DNA of 64,000 nt from Olsenella sp. SW781. GTDB lineage: Bacteria > Actinomycetota > Coriobacteriia > Coriobacteriales > Atopobiaceae. Below the pieces are notes generated by a model. It made no database searches. It was not told the DNA's origin and saw nothing but the letters and a program-made list of their open reading frames with translations. Shown piece by piece: positions 25,326 through 34,374 of this stretch. The position numbers and the translations under genes are program-made. Position 1 is the first letter of the stretch. Each line of letters begins with the position of its first letter. The stretch is taken from NCBI RefSeq assembly GCF_012027725.1, contig NZ_SJOU01000002.1, positions 124,001-188,000 of the forward strand, given 5' to 3'.

Positions 25326-26813
25326 ATGTCTCTCACCGACCGCACCAAGCCCACCGACGTCTGCCTCAACACGGACCTCTACGAGCTCACGATGGCCCAG
25401 GGCTTCTGGGAGGCGGGGCTCGCCGACGGGGAGGCCTGCTTCAACGCCTTCTTCCGCGACTGCCCCTTCGACGGCGGCTACGCCGTGTGCTGCGGCACCG
25501 GCCAGATCGCCGACCTCGTGGAGAACTTCGTCTTCGAGGACGACGACATCGCCTACCTCGCCGGCATCCAGGCGCCCGGCGGCGGCCCCATGTTCAAGCC
25601 CGCGTTTCTCGAGTACCTGCGCGACCATCGCCTCGACCTCACGATCCACGCCGTCCCCGAGGGGCAGGTCGCCTTTGGGCGCGAGCCCATGGTGCGGGTG
25701 GAGGGCCCGGTCATCGACTGCCAGCTCATCGAGACGGCGCTGCTCAACCTCGTGAACTTCCAGACGCTCGTGGCCACCAAGACCGCCCGCGTGGTGCGCG
25801 CGGCGGAGGGCCACCCCGTCTCCGACTTCGGCCTGCGCCGCGCCCAGGGCCCTGACGGCGGCCTCGCCGTGGCGCGCGCGTCCTACATCGCCGGCGCCTC
25901 GTCAACTTCGAACGTCCTTGCGGGCAAGATCTACGGCATCCCCGTCTTCGGCACGCACGCCCACTCCTGGGTCATGGCGTTCCCGAGCGAGCTCGAGGCC
26001 TTCCGCGCCTTCGCCAAGTCGAGCCCCAAGAACTGCGTGCTCCTGCTCGACACCTATGACGTGCACCAGGGCATCAGGAACGCCATCACCGTTGCCAAGG
26101 AGATGGAGGCGGCCGGCGAGCGGCTCTCCGCGGTGCGTCTGGACTCCGGAGACCTCGCGCGCCTCTCCAAGGAGGCTCGCGCCGCCTTCGACGAGGCCGG
26201 CCTGCACTACGTCAAGATCTCGGTCTCCAACGACCTCGACGAGTACACCATCCAGTCGCTCTTCGCCCAGGGCGCCCCGATCGACTCCTTCGGCGTGGGG
26301 ACCAAGCTCGCCACGTGCGACCCGCAGCCCTCGCTCGGAGGCGTCTACAAGCTCTCCGCCGTCCGCCGCCAGAAGGGCGAGCCGTGGACGCCCGTGATCA
26401 AGCTCTCCGAGCAGTCCTACAAGCGCACCGTCCCGGGCGTCCAGCACGTCCTGCGCTACTACGACCAGGCCGGCCGTCCCACGGCCGACATGCTCGTCGT
26501 CGACGACGTGGCGCGTGAGGGGACGCCGCGCGAGATGGTCGACGTCCTCGACCCGTACCTGACGCACCGCCTCTCGGGCGAGCCCGAGGAGCTGCTCGTC
26601 AAGCTCGTCGAGCACGGCAGGCGCGTCGGCGAGCCCGAGGGCATCGAGGTCGCGCGCGAGCGCTGCCGCGAGGCCCTCATGCGGCTCGACCCGGCGGTCG
26701 CCCGCTTCCTCAACCCGCAGACCTATCCCGTGGGCCTGGAGCTCGGCCTCGCCGACCTGCGCAGCCGTCTCGCCCTCGAGGAGCGCGCGGAGTCCGGGCG
26801 CCCCACGGCGTAG
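25326..26813 (+). CDS. pncB: Nicotinate phosphoribosyltransferase
   Basis: Makes nicotinate mononucleotide from nicotinate and PRPP in NAD salvage. It has 495 aa, the long bacterial form. Seen: NTDLYELTMAQG at the N-terminus, SDFGLRRAQG, the phosphorylated-His region FGTHAHSWVMAF, and the PRPP/phosphate site VRLDSGDLARLS and FGVGTKLATC. The start ATG has AGGAGGAGCC upstream. A hairpin at 26841 and a large palindrome at 26964 follow. Confidence 0.95.
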   Translation: MSLTDRTKPTDVCLNTDLYELTMAQGFWEAGLADGEACFNAFFRDCPFDGGYAVCCGTGQIADLVENFVFEDDDIAYLAGIQAPGGGPMFKPAFLEYLRDHRLDLTIHAVPEGQVAFGREPMVRVEGPVIDCQLIETALLNLVNFQTLVATKTARVVRAAEGHPVSDFGLRRAQGPDGGLAVARASYIAGASSTSNVLAGKIYGIPVFGTHAHSWVMAFPSELEAFRAFAKSSPKNCVLLLDTYDVHQGIRNAITVAKEMEAAGERLSAVRLDSGDLARLSKEARAAFDEAGLHYVKISVSNDLDEYTIQSLFAQGAPIDSFGVGTKLATCDPQPSLGGVYKLSAVRRQKGEPWTPVIKLSEQSYKRTVPGVQHVLRYYDQAGRPTADMLVVDDVAREGTPREMVDVLDPYLTHRLSGEPEELLVKLVEHGRRVGEPEGIEVARERCREALMRLDPAVARFLNPQTYPVGLELGLADLRSRLALEERAESGRPTA

Positions 26814-26840
26814 GCAGACGAGAAGAACCGAGAAGGACGT

Positions 26841-26872
26841 GGCCCCGACGTCTCCGCGCGAGCGTCGGGGCC
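26841..26872 (+). terminator. Probable terminator of pncB
   Basis: Perfect ten-base stem GGCCCCGACG / CGTCGGGGCC; only TTCCC follows, so it is T-poor. GGCGAGAAGGAC-type motifs flank it on both sides in opposite orientation. Confidence 0.6.
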
Positions 26873-26963
26873 TTCCCGTGCCGTGCCGTCCTTCTCGCCC
26901 AGCGCCCTTCTCCCCATCTCCTCCCGTCGACCGTCCTTCTCGCCGTCTCCTCAAGATTCAAAT

Positions 26964-27057
26964 ATTTATTACATGGAAAAGAAGGGGGCAACGGGGCTCC
27001 GGCGTCCAAAATCGGGTCATCGAGCCCCGTTGCCCCCTTCTTTTCCATGTAATAAAT
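26964..27057. repeat. Perfect 35-base-arm palindrome
   Basis: Left arm 26964-26998 begins ATTTATTACATGGAAAAGAA and continues GGGGGCAACGGGGCT. The right arm 27023-27057 is its exact complement, with a 24-base loop. Its AT-rich ends stand out from the local GC. It lies between pncB and argS. It resembles the REP-like palindromes in size but has its own sequence and no second copy in this window. Confidence 0.9.
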
Positions 27058-27211
27058 GATGGAAGCTCCCACGGGGTGCGCGTGCCGGGCGTCCATCCGG
27101 CCCGCGTGGGCGGGCGCTTTGCTACAATCACACAGTTACCCGCGCAACCGAGTTGCCGCCCCGACGCCGCCTTCGGCGACCGCGGCCACGATGCAAGCAA
27201 GAGGAGAATCC

Positions 27212-29056
27212 ATGCCCGAGAAGATCGAGGAGCTCGTACGAGCCGCCATCGCCGCCGCGCAGGAGGCCGGCGACCTGCCTGAGTTCGAGGTCGGCGACCT
27301 TGGCTTCGAGCGGCCGGCCGACCCCTCAAACGGCGACTGGAGCTCGACGGTGGCCATGCGCTCCGCCAAGCTCGCCCGCCGCGCGCCGCGCCAGATCGCG
27401 GACGCCATCGTCTCCCACCTTCCCGAGGATCCCTCCGTCGACCGCGTGGAGGTCGCCGGCCCCGGCTTCATCAACTTCTACCTCGCCACCGCCTCGGCAA
27501 ACGAGGTGTTCCGCACCGTGCGCGAGCAGGGCGCCGACTACGCGCGCTCCAGCATGGGGGCGGGGACCAAGGTCCAGGTGGAGTTCGTCTCCGCGAACCC
27601 CGTGGGCCCGCTCCACATCGGCCACGGCCGCTGGGTCGCCATCGGCGACTCGCTCTGCCGCGTGCTGGAGCACGTGGGCTACGACGTGGAGCGCGAGTAC
27701 TACGTCAACGACCACGGCTCGCAGATGGACGTCTTCGGGCACTCCATCTCGATGCGCTACCAGCAGCTGCTCTCCGTGATGGGGGAGCGCGGCGTCTCCC
27801 TCGACGGCGCCCGCGAGGTCCTTCTGGCAGATCGCGAGGCCTTCGTGGCCGACGAGGGCGACGAGCACCCCGAGACCCACCCGCTCACCGACGCCTTCAA
27901 CGAGGCCCTGGGCGGCAACGCCTACGGCGGCGACTACATCGTCGACATCGCCGCGCGCTTTGTGACCGAGGACGGCGACAGGTGGCTCGCGACCTCGGAG
28001 GGCGAGCGCATGGCGGAGTTCCGCGAGCGCGCCTACCTCTGGATGCTCGACTCCATCCGCGGCACCTGCCACGAGGCGCGCTGCGACTTCGACGTCTGGT
28101 TCTCCGAGCGCAGCCTCTACGTGAAGGGCGAGGACGGCACCTCGGCCGTCGACCGCGCGCTGGCCGCGCTGGACGAGATGGGCCACCTCTACCGCGACGA
28201 GGCGGGCGCCCTGTGGTTCCGCTCCACGACCTTCGGCGACGACAAGGACCGCGTGCTCATCAAGACCAACGGCGAGTACACCTACTTCGCCTCCGACGTG
28301 GCCTATCACTGGAACAAGTTCCAGCGCGTCGACCACGTGATCGACATCTGGGGAGCCGACCACCACGGCTACATCCAGCGCGTGCAGTCCGCCTGCGAGG
28401 CGCTCGGCTATCCCACGCAGTTCGAGGTGCTCCTGGGCCAGCTCGTGAACCTGCTGCGCGACGGCAGCCCCGTGCGCATGTCCAAGCGCAAGGGCACGAT
28501 GGTCACCTTCGACGAGCTTCTCGCCGAGGTGGGGGCCGATGCCACGCGCTACACGCTCATCTCCAAGTCGTCCAACCAGATGATCGACTTCGACATCGAG
28601 CGCGTGAAGCGCCAGGACAACACCAACCCGGTCTACTACGTGCAGTACGCCCATGCGCGCATCTGCTCGATCCTGCGCCGCGGCGCGGGCGTCTCCGTCG
28701 AGGAGGCGGCCGAGCTCGGGATGGACGAGGTCGCGCGCCGCGCGGTGGGGGAGTCCTACGACCTGGGCCTTCTCTCGGACGCCTCCGAGGCCGCCCTTGC
28801 GCGCAAGATAGGCGAGCTTCCGAGCCTCGTCGAGAGCTGCGCGCGCGACCGCGCGCCGTTCCGCCTCACGCACTACGCCGAGGAGCTCGCCGGCGAGTTC
28901 CACTCGTTCTACGCCGCCTGCCAGGTGCTCCCGGGCAAGGGGAGGCCGATGGACGAGGAGCTCTCGCACGCGCGCCTCGCCGCGTGCGACGCCACGCGCC
29001 GCGTCCTCGCGCTCGTCCTGACGCTCGTCGGCGTCAACGCCCCGCAGAGCATGTAG
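27212..29056 (+). CDS. argS: Arginyl-tRNA synthetase
   Basis: A 614-aa class I synthetase that charges tRNA-Arg. The signature SANPVGPLHIGHGRW (HIGH at about 136-139) and the KMSKS-like RMSKRKGT (about 423) are present. The N-terminal additional domain (MPEKIEELVRAAI) and C-terminal DALR anticodon-binding domain (PFRLTHYAEELAGEFHSFY) are complete. The start ATG at 27212 follows AGAGGAGA; the open frame extends about 50 codons further up into the palindrome region, without conservation. Confidence 0.97.
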   Translation: MPEKIEELVRAAIAAAQEAGDLPEFEVGDLGFERPADPSNGDWSSTVAMRSAKLARRAPRQIADAIVSHLPEDPSVDRVEVAGPGFINFYLATASANEVFRTVREQGADYARSSMGAGTKVQVEFVSANPVGPLHIGHGRWVAIGDSLCRVLEHVGYDVEREYYVNDHGSQMDVFGHSISMRYQQLLSVMGERGVSLDGAREVLLADREAFVADEGDEHPETHPLTDAFNEALGGNAYGGDYIVDIAARFVTEDGDRWLATSEGERMAEFRERAYLWMLDSIRGTCHEARCDFDVWFSERSLYVKGEDGTSAVDRALAALDEMGHLYRDEAGALWFRSTTFGDDKDRVLIKTNGEYTYFASDVAYHWNKFQRVDHVIDIWGADHHGYIQRVQSACEALGYPTQFEVLLGQLVNLLRDGSPVRMSKRKGTMVTFDELLAEVGADATRYTLISKSSNQMIDFDIERVKRQDNTNPVYYVQYAHARICSILRRGAGVSVEEAAELGMDEVARRAVGESYDLGLLSDASEAALARKIGELPSLVESCARDRAPFRLTHYAEELAGEFHSFYAACQVLPGKGRPMDEELSHARLAACDATRRVLALVLTLVGVNAPQSM

Positions 29057-29085
29057 GGCCTCGCTCGCCTTAGGCCTCGTGCCCC

Positions 29086-29116
29086 GGGCCCCGGCGTCAC
29101 AGCGGCGCCGGGGCCC
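29086..29116 (+). terminator. Terminator of argS
   Basis: Perfect 11-base stem GGGCCCCGGCG / CGCCGGGGCCC, followed by GTCCCATTTGTG (weak T run). Confidence 0.7.
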
Positions 29117-29172
29117 GTCCCATTTGTGTAAGGATTGCGAATAATCGAATTGTTATCTAGGATTTTTATTGC

Positions 29173-29217
29173 TTGAGAGCATTAACAATGGTTAATGCTC
29201 TCAAAATTATGTATACT
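29173..29217 (+). promoter_or_regulatory. Operator palindrome and promoter of the tandem MarR gene
   Basis: Perfect inverted repeat with 14-base arms TTGAGAGCATTAAC / GTTAATGCTCTCAA and a four-base centre (29173-29204), in an AT-rich stretch. A -10 TATACT (29212-29217) follows, so the palindrome covers the -35 region. It is placed for autoregulation by the downstream MarR-type protein. Confidence 0.7.
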
Positions 29218-29299
29218 GCCTCCTATCAAGGAAGCAGTTTTTCTCAGCTGCTTTGCAGGAAGTCCTTCGTGCTAGCGAAGGTGTGTGAGAGGCGGGGCC

Positions 29300-30007
29300 G
29301 TGGACCTCAAGGAATTCATGTCCGTCAGAAGGGCGTACAACATCGTCAGGCAGGCGGGCGCCTCGGATGAGCGCCTCACCTTCGAGGAGTTCGCGATCCT
29401 CTGCCGGCTCGAGATCGCCGACGAGCCGATGAAGACCTCTGCGATCGCCGAGTACCAGGGTGCGCTCAGGCCCACGATGACCCATCGCACGAACCACCTC
29501 GCGGCGCTCGGCCTCATCGAGCGCGCCGAGGGCGCCGAGGACCGCAGGAACGTCGTCTGCTCCATCTCCGAGCGCGGCCGCGCCCGCGTGGAGGAGCTCT
29601 CCGACCTCACCCGCGCGCAGATCCCCACGGGCCGCGCCCTCTCCCGGACGTCGGCGGAGCGCATCAGGAAGTACGTCGACGCCATGGGCTCGCTCTTCTG
29701 CAAGGCCGGTGACCTCGTGCTGCTTGGCCTCTATGCCTCCGAGAGCGACTCGCTCACCATCATGCAGATCGTCGACGCGCTCGGCCTTCTGCAGCCCACG
29801 GTCTCGATGTCGGTCTCCTCGCTCGTCGAGCGCGGCCTCGCGACGCGCTCCCACGACTCGGCGGGCGCGCACACCACGAGCGTGAGCCTCACCGAGGAGG
29901 GCGTCCGCGCGGCGGAGGCGCTCGTCGAGACCATCGAGGGCGTCGTCGTGCGCCGCAAGCTCCGCGGCAGCCGCAAGGCGGCCGACGCCGATGACGACGT
30001 GGCGTAA
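29300..30007 (+). CDS. Tandem (double) MarR-type winged-helix regulator
   Basis: About 235 aa holding two MarR-like winged helices in one chain. Domain 1 is about residues 25-95 (FEEFAILCRL, MKTSAIAEYQGALRPTMTHR, GLIERAEGAEDRR). Domain 2 is about 140-215 (LTIMQIVDALGLLQPTVSMSV, ERGLATRSHDSAGA). Ordinary MarR proteins have one such domain of about 140 aa and bind as dimers, so this looks like a fused dimer. Possible GTG starts are 29285 and 29300, and ATG 29318; the middle gives MDLKEFMSVRRAYN. A perfect palindrome overlaps its promoter. Ligand and targets are unknown. Confidence 0.8.
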   Translation: MDLKEFMSVRRAYNIVRQAGASDERLTFEEFAILCRLEIADEPMKTSAIAEYQGALRPTMTHRTNHLAALGLIERAEGAEDRRNVVCSISERGRARVEELSDLTRAQIPTGRALSRTSAERIRKYVDAMGSLFCKAGDLVLLGLYASESDSLTIMQIVDALGLLQPTVSMSVSSLVERGLATRSHDSAGAHTTSVSLTEEGVRAAEALVETIEGVVVRRKLRGSRKAADADDDVA

Positions 30008-30040
30008 TGCAACGTTTTTGCTGCGCCATCGTCTGATACG

Positions 30041-30097
30041 TGCTATAGTCTGAAGGCGGTCCCGCACGGTAGGTGCGCGGCCGCCTTCATCCGTTTT
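30041..30097 (+). promoter_or_regulatory. rho promoter (extended -10) and leader hairpin
   Basis: TGCTATAGT (30041-30049) is a good extended -10. Directly after it GAAGGCGG (30052) pairs with CCGCCTTC (30081-30088), followed by ATCCGTTTTA, a terminator-like structure at the 5' end of the leader. The leader then runs about 105 bases to rho. rho genes are often autoregulated by premature termination; that role here is inferred. Confidence 0.55.
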
Positions 30098-30203
30098 ATG
30101 GGGATGCGTTCCCCGAACCCATATGAGAGCGCACATCGCACCCGGGCCATTTCTGACGCCCGTGCCGTGGCGCATGTGGGGTCGCAACAAGAGAGGTAGT
30201 TAT

Positions 30204-32180
30204 ATGTCGGACGCCGAGACGCCTGTTTCCGTGCCTGACCAGGCCGATTCCGTGACCGCCGCGCCTGAGACGACGCCGGCGAAGCCACGTCGGCGCCGCC
30301 GCACCAAGGCGGAGATGGAGGCCGCGCGGGCCGCGGAGGCAAAGGCGCGCGAGGAGGCCGAGGCCGCAGGCGAGCCCGTCGCCCCCAAGCGCCGCCGCGG
30401 CAGGCCACGCAAGGCGGAGCAGGCCGCCGAGCCGGAGGCGCCGGTCGCGCAGGCGACCGATGGGGCGGACGCTCCCGCCCAGCAGGCCGACGAGGCCGCC
30501 CCGGCCCCCAAGCGCCGCCGCGGGAGGCCCCGCAAGGCCGACAAGGCGGCGGAGGCGCCCGAGCAGCCCGCGAGCCCGCAGCAGCCGTCCCCTGCCGACC
30601 CCCAGCCCGACGAGATGACCCGCGCGACGGAGGCGGCGACGCGCGCGAGCTCCGAGCCCACCCCCATGCCCGCGCAGACCCTCGACGAGGGCGCTTCCGG
30701 AAAGGACGCCGCCCAGGGCGAGCAGCCGCAGCAGGAGGCCGCCGAGCAGGCCCCGCGCCAGGGGCGCAAGCGTCGCCACAAGGGCGACCGCGAGGCCTCC
30801 GGCGGCGGTGCCGGCCAGGGCCCCTCGGGCGGCTTCGCCGGCCAGGGCCGTCGCCAGAACGGCCAGGGCCGCCGTCGCAACCGCCGCCAGCAGGAGACCG
30901 CCGAGCCCTCGCTCACCCGCGAGGAGCTTGCCGAGATGAAGGTCGCCGAGCTGCGCGCCAAGGCCGCGGAGCTCGAGATCGACTACGTGGGCGTGCGCAA
31001 GCCGGCGCTCGTGGAGGCCATCTACGAGGCCGCCGCCCGTGCGGAGGGCTTCCGCCCCGTCGAGGGCATCCTCGAGATCGGCAACGAGGGCTACGGCTGG
31101 ATCCGCACCGGCAACTACATGGAGGGCGACGACGACGCGTTCGTCCACCAGCAGATGATTCGCTCGCTCGGCCTGCGCGCCGGCGACCGCGTGTCGGGCA
31201 CCGTCGGCCCCGGCCGCTCCAACAGCAAGTACCCGCCCCTCATCCGCGTCTCCGCGGTGAACGGCCGCGCGCCAGAGAACCTCAAGGCGCGCCCCCGATT
31301 CCGCGACCTCACCCCGGTCTATCCCAACGAGCGCCTGGTCATGGAGTGCGGCAAGGACTCCATCACCGGCCGCGCCATCGACCTGGTCTCGCCCATCGGC
31401 AAGGGCCAGCGCGGCCTCATCGTCTCCCCGCCCAAGGCGGGCAAGACCACGGTCCTCAAGAAGATCTGCCAGTCCATCGCCGCCAACAATCCCGAGGTGC
31501 ACCTCTTCTGCCTGCTCGTGGACGAGCGCCCCGAGGAGGTCACGGACATGGAGCGCTCCATCAGGGGCGAGGTCGTGGCCTCCACCTTCGACATGCCGGC
31601 CGAGAACCACACGCACGTCTCGGAGCTCGTGATCGAGCACGCAAAGCGTCTCGTCGAGATGGGGGAGGACGTCGTGGTGGTGCTCGACTCCATCACCCGC
31701 CTCGCGCGCGCCTACAACCTCGCGCAGCCCGCGAGCGGCCGCATCCTCTCCGGCGGCGTCGACTCCGCCGCGCTCTACCCGCCCAAGAAGTTCCTCGGCG
31801 CCGCGCGCAACATCGAGAACGGCGGGTCGCTCACCATCATCGCCTCCGCGCTCGTGGACACCGGCTCCAAGATGGACGAGGTCATCTTCGAGGAGTTCAA
31901 GGGCACGGGCAACATGGAGCTCAAGCTCGACCGCGACCTCGCCGACAAGCGCATCTTCCCGGCCATCGACCCGGTGGCGTCCGGCACGCGTAACGAGGAC
32001 CTGCTGATCGACCCTGCCTACCAGCCGTTCGTCTGGGGCATCCGTCGCGTTCTCGCCAACATGAACAACGTGGAGCGCGCCGCCAACGCGCTCGTGCGCG
32101 GCCTCAAGGAGACCGACTCCAACGAGGAGTTCCTGATCAAGAGTGCCAAGAAGGCCAACCAGACCGGCTACATCGCCTAG
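30204..32180 (+). CDS. rho: Transcription termination factor Rho with long basic N-terminal extension
   Basis: A hexameric RNA helicase that ends transcription. It has 658 aa, far longer than the about 420 of E. coli. Residues 1 to about 240 are a low-complexity Ala/Glu/Lys/Arg/Gln region, with two KRRRGRPRK segments that look like AT-hooks. The Rho N-terminal domain ([15 protein letters not shown]), the OB RNA-binding domain ([14 protein letters not shown]), Walker A PPKAGKTT (about 411-418) and [15 protein letters not shown] follow. Extended N-termini are common in high-GC actinobacterial Rho. The start ATG has AGAGAGG upstream. A strong hairpin follows the stop. Confidence 0.96.
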   Translation: MSDAETPVSVPDQADSVTAAPETTPAKPRRRRRTKAEMEAARAAEAKAREEAEAAGEPVAPKRRRGRPRKAEQAAEPEAPVAQATDGADAPAQQADEAAPAPKRRRGRPRKADKAAEAPEQPASPQQPSPADPQPDEMTRATEAATRASSEPTPMPAQTLDEGASGKDAAQGEQPQQEAAEQAPRQGRKRRHKGDREASGGGAGQGPSGGFAGQGRRQNGQGRRRNRRQQETAEPSLTREELAEMKVAELRAKAAELEIDYVGVRKPALVEAIYEAAARAEGFRPVEGILEIGNEGYGWIRTGNYMEGDDDAFVHQQMIRSLGLRAGDRVSGTVGPGRSNSKYPPLIRVSAVNGRAPENLKARPRFRDLTPVYPNERLVMECGKDSITGRAIDLVSPIGKGQRGLIVSPPKAGKTTVLKKICQSIAANNPEVHLFCLLVDERPEEVTDMERSIRGEVVASTFDMPAENHTHVSELVIEHAKRLVEMGEDVVVVLDSITRLARAYNLAQPASGRILSGGVDSAALYPPKKFLGAARNIENGGSLTIIASALVDTGSKMDEVIFEEFKGTGNMELKLDRDLADKRIFPAIDPVASGTRNEDLLIDPAYQPFVWGIRRVLANMNNVERAANALVRGLKETDSNEEFLIKSAKKANQTGYIA

Positions 32181-32210
32181 GACGGGGCCGTCCCTCCCCA
32201 TCGATCCTCT

Positions 32211-32246
32211 CAGGCGCGCGCCCCGTTCGCTCGGGGCGCGCGCCTG
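32211..32246 (+). terminator. Hairpin terminator of rho
   Basis: Perfect 14-base stem CAGGCGCGCGCCCC / GGGGCGCGCGCCTG, then CTTCGTC (T-poor). Confidence 0.65.
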
Positions 32247-32351
32247 CTTCGTCCGTCGAATCTGCCGAGAAGGACGTCGGGTTTGTGGGGCCTCCCGCGG
32301 CGAAAAACGCGCCAATTGGGGGAGGGGACCTAATCTGTAGGTCGAAACCCC

Positions 32352-32381
32352 TTGCGTGTTACGTTGGCGAATGGGTATAGT
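32352..32381 (+). promoter_or_regulatory. Promoter for the 32532 gene
   Basis: TTGCGT (32352-32357) and TATAGT (32376-32381) with an 18-base spacer. A leader of about 150 bases follows, with a possible stem CCCACC/GGTGGG near 32457-32479. The leader was checked for c-di-AMP and c-di-GMP riboswitch cores; none could be supported. The rest of the 32247-32351 gap shows one GAGAAGGAC motif and nothing else. Confidence 0.6.
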
Positions 32382-32531
32382 CTCATGAAAGCGCGCATGC
32401 GCGTCGTCGCGGTAACACGAAGATGAAACGAAGCCCAAACCGTAGACGCCACCTCCCACCTCGTATTCGTTGGTGGGGAACCGTGGTTTGAAGTTCGTCT
32501 CGTCTTCCGTCTCTGGGAGGAGCGGGAGAGC

Positions 32532-33779
32532 ATGAGAGTGGGAAGGAATCCGGCCGTCCTTGCTGGGATAGGCGGGTCGCTCGCGCTGGCGCTGCCGGCG
32601 CCCGCGACGGCCCTTTCGCTTGAGGACGTGGTCGGCGAGGTCCTTTCCTCCCCGGGGGTGTCTTTTGTCGCCGGCTTCGCGAGCGGCGTCGTCGCCGTGG
32701 GCGGCGTGCTCGGCGTGGCGGCGCTCGTGCGTGGGCTGTCCCGACGCGCCGCGGCGAGACGCGCGGTGACGGCACCTCCCGAGCAGACCTCCGCCTCCGT
32801 CGGGGTGCCCGACGAGGCACCCGCGTATCGCCCGCGCCACATGCGCCCGGTCGAGGGGGAGCCGGTTGCCGGGAGCGCGCCTGCCGATTCGGCGCCCATC
32901 GAAAAGCCGCTTCCCGTCGTCACGCGGGCCGCCGCGGAGCCCGCGCCCGAGCGCCGCGGGCCGAGCCACGCCGCTCGCGACTACGAGGACGTCGCCGAGA
33001 ACTACGTCAGCCGCCTGAGCTTCCGCGAGCGCATGGCGCGACGCGCCGAGGGCGTCGCCGCGACGCTCAGGGCGCGCATGGACGCGGGCAGGATGGCGGG
33101 CGTCCCCGTCATCGAACGCGCTGACGGGACGGTGGGGGACGTGGGCACGAGCTGGTGGACGGCCTCCGTCGGCGCCGACGCCATCCCCTCGTCCTTCTCG
33201 ATAGCCGCCGAGGACGACCCGCTCGCCATCCCCGCCGACTTCTCCGGCATGGGCCGCAGGCTTGACGCGGGCCTCTCCTACGGCTTCGACGTCCCGCCGA
33301 CGGGCGCGTCCCGTGAGGGCATCTCCGGGCGCGTTGCCTTCGTCGACGAGGGGGCGTATCCCGAGCGCCGCACGGTCGAGGAGCTCACCGAGGACGACGA
33401 CTGGGCCGCGGCCCTGCGCTCGCTCGACGAGCTGGTCGCCGCAGAGCTCCCGCAGCGCGACCCCATCGAGTTCATCGATCCGGTGGGCGGGTTCGACACG
33501 CTCGACGAGCCCGACAACCTCGAGCCTGACACCGCGTTCATCCCCTTCCGCCCGCCTGCCGGCCATCCCGAGGTCGTGGACACGGAGTCCTACGTCGACT
33601 ACCTCATCAACGACGAGTTCTCCAAGAACTCCTCCAATGCCGTCCGCCGCACCTCCAGGCGGTTCCTGCAGGTCATCGAAGGGGGGACGCAGCGCTCGGC
33701 GCACCTCGCGGGGTCCGCGTCCGCCCGCCCCGCCCATACGCCGCGGCACTTCTCGAGCACGGTGGCAATCGAGGCATGA
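32532..33779 (+). CDS. Unknown protein with signal/anchor and long acidic tail
   Basis: A 415-aa hypothetical protein. An N-terminal signal-like segment (residues about 9-28, ending APATA) and a second hydrophobic stretch (about 44-66) come first, then basic residues (RRAAARR). A Pro/Ala-rich linker (about 75-145) leads to a mostly acidic region without transmembrane segments. Near the C-terminus lies a run of charged residues, DYLINDEFSKNSSNAVRRTSRRF. It could be membrane-anchored with a soluble domain on one face; which side is unclear. It overlaps the VanZ-like gene by four bases (ATGA), so the two are probably translated together. No family was recognised. Confidence 0.7.
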   Translation: MRVGRNPAVLAGIGGSLALALPAPATALSLEDVVGEVLSSPGVSFVAGFASGVVAVGGVLGVAALVRGLSRRAAARRAVTAPPEQTSASVGVPDEAPAYRPRHMRPVEGEPVAGSAPADSAPIEKPLPVVTRAAAEPAPERRGPSHAARDYEDVAENYVSRLSFRERMARRAEGVAATLRARMDAGRMAGVPVIERADGTVGDVGTSWWTASVGADAIPSSFSIAAEDDPLAIPADFSGMGRRLDAGLSYGFDVPPTGASREGISGRVAFVDEGAYPERRTVEELTEDDDWAAALRSLDELVAAELPQRDPIEFIDPVGGFDTLDEPDNLEPDTAFIPFRPPAGHPEVVDTESYVDYLINDEFSKNSSNAVRRTSRRFLQVIEGGTQRSAHLAGSASARPAHTPRHFSSTVAIEA

Positions 33780-34249
33780 TGCGCGCGCATGGCGACTCGG
33801 CGCGGCGGCCCAGCCTCTCATGGGCCGCCGCGCTCGTTCTGTGGATAGCCCTCATCTGGGGGCACTCGCTCGTCCAGGGCCCTCAGTCCTCGGCCGAGAG
33901 CGGCCTCGTCGTGGGACTGCTGAGGCCGCTCTTCGAGGCGGTCGGGGTGGTGGACGCCGACGCCATGTCGCTCGCCGTCCGCAAGTGCGCCCACTTCTCC
34001 GAGTATGCGGTCCTCGGCGTGATCGTCCGCGGGCTCCTCGTCGCGCGGCGCGCCGAGTCCGGCAGGCCCGCGCTGCCCGCGGGCCTGCTCGTCGCCCTTG
34101 TGCCCGTCATCGACGAGTCGATACAGCTCTTCGTCCCCGGACGCTCGGGAAACCCGGTCGACGTCTGCATCGACCTTGCGGGCGTCACGGCGGGCGTCGC
34201 GCTCTCCTGGGCGCTCTCGCGCCTGGCCGCGAGGCTGCGGGCGCGGTGA
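33776..34249 (+). CDS. VanZ-like membrane protein
   Basis: A 157-aa protein with four predicted TM segments. VanZ-family features are visible: WGHSLVQGP near the first TM, RKCAHFSEYAVLG, and VIDESIQLFVPGRSGNPVDVCIDLAG. VanZ proteins are linked to teicoplanin resistance in enterococci, but most are of unknown function in the envelope. Coupled to the upstream unknown gene by an ATGA overlap. No glycopeptide-resistance ligase genes are nearby, so resistance should not be inferred. Confidence 0.85.
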   Translation: MMRAHGDSARRPSLSWAAALVLWIALIWGHSLVQGPQSSAESGLVVGLLRPLFEAVGVVDADAMSLAVRKCAHFSEYAVLGVIVRGLLVARRAESGRPALPAGLLVALVPVIDESIQLFVPGRSGNPVDVCIDLAGVTAGVALSWALSRLAARLRAR

Positions 34250-34374
34250 TTGTTTCGATGCTGTTAGCAGCGTCACAGCTCGGTTAACAATTCCTCCACA
34301 TCGCTGTTGCCTCGCTTGGGGCGGGCGTACGGTAGCAGCACGCTTTACGTAAGAAGCGACGGGAGGAGAAAGAC

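Noticed and set aside
32382-32531. Riboswitch in the leader of the 32532 gene
   Set aside because: Long leader with some pairing, but the conserved cores of c-di-AMP, c-di-GMP, cobalamin or TPP riboswitches could not be matched.
33776-34249. Vancomycin/teicoplanin resistance cluster
   Set aside because: Only a VanZ-like gene is present; no vanHAX or regulator genes nearby. VanZ homologues are common outside resistance clusters.
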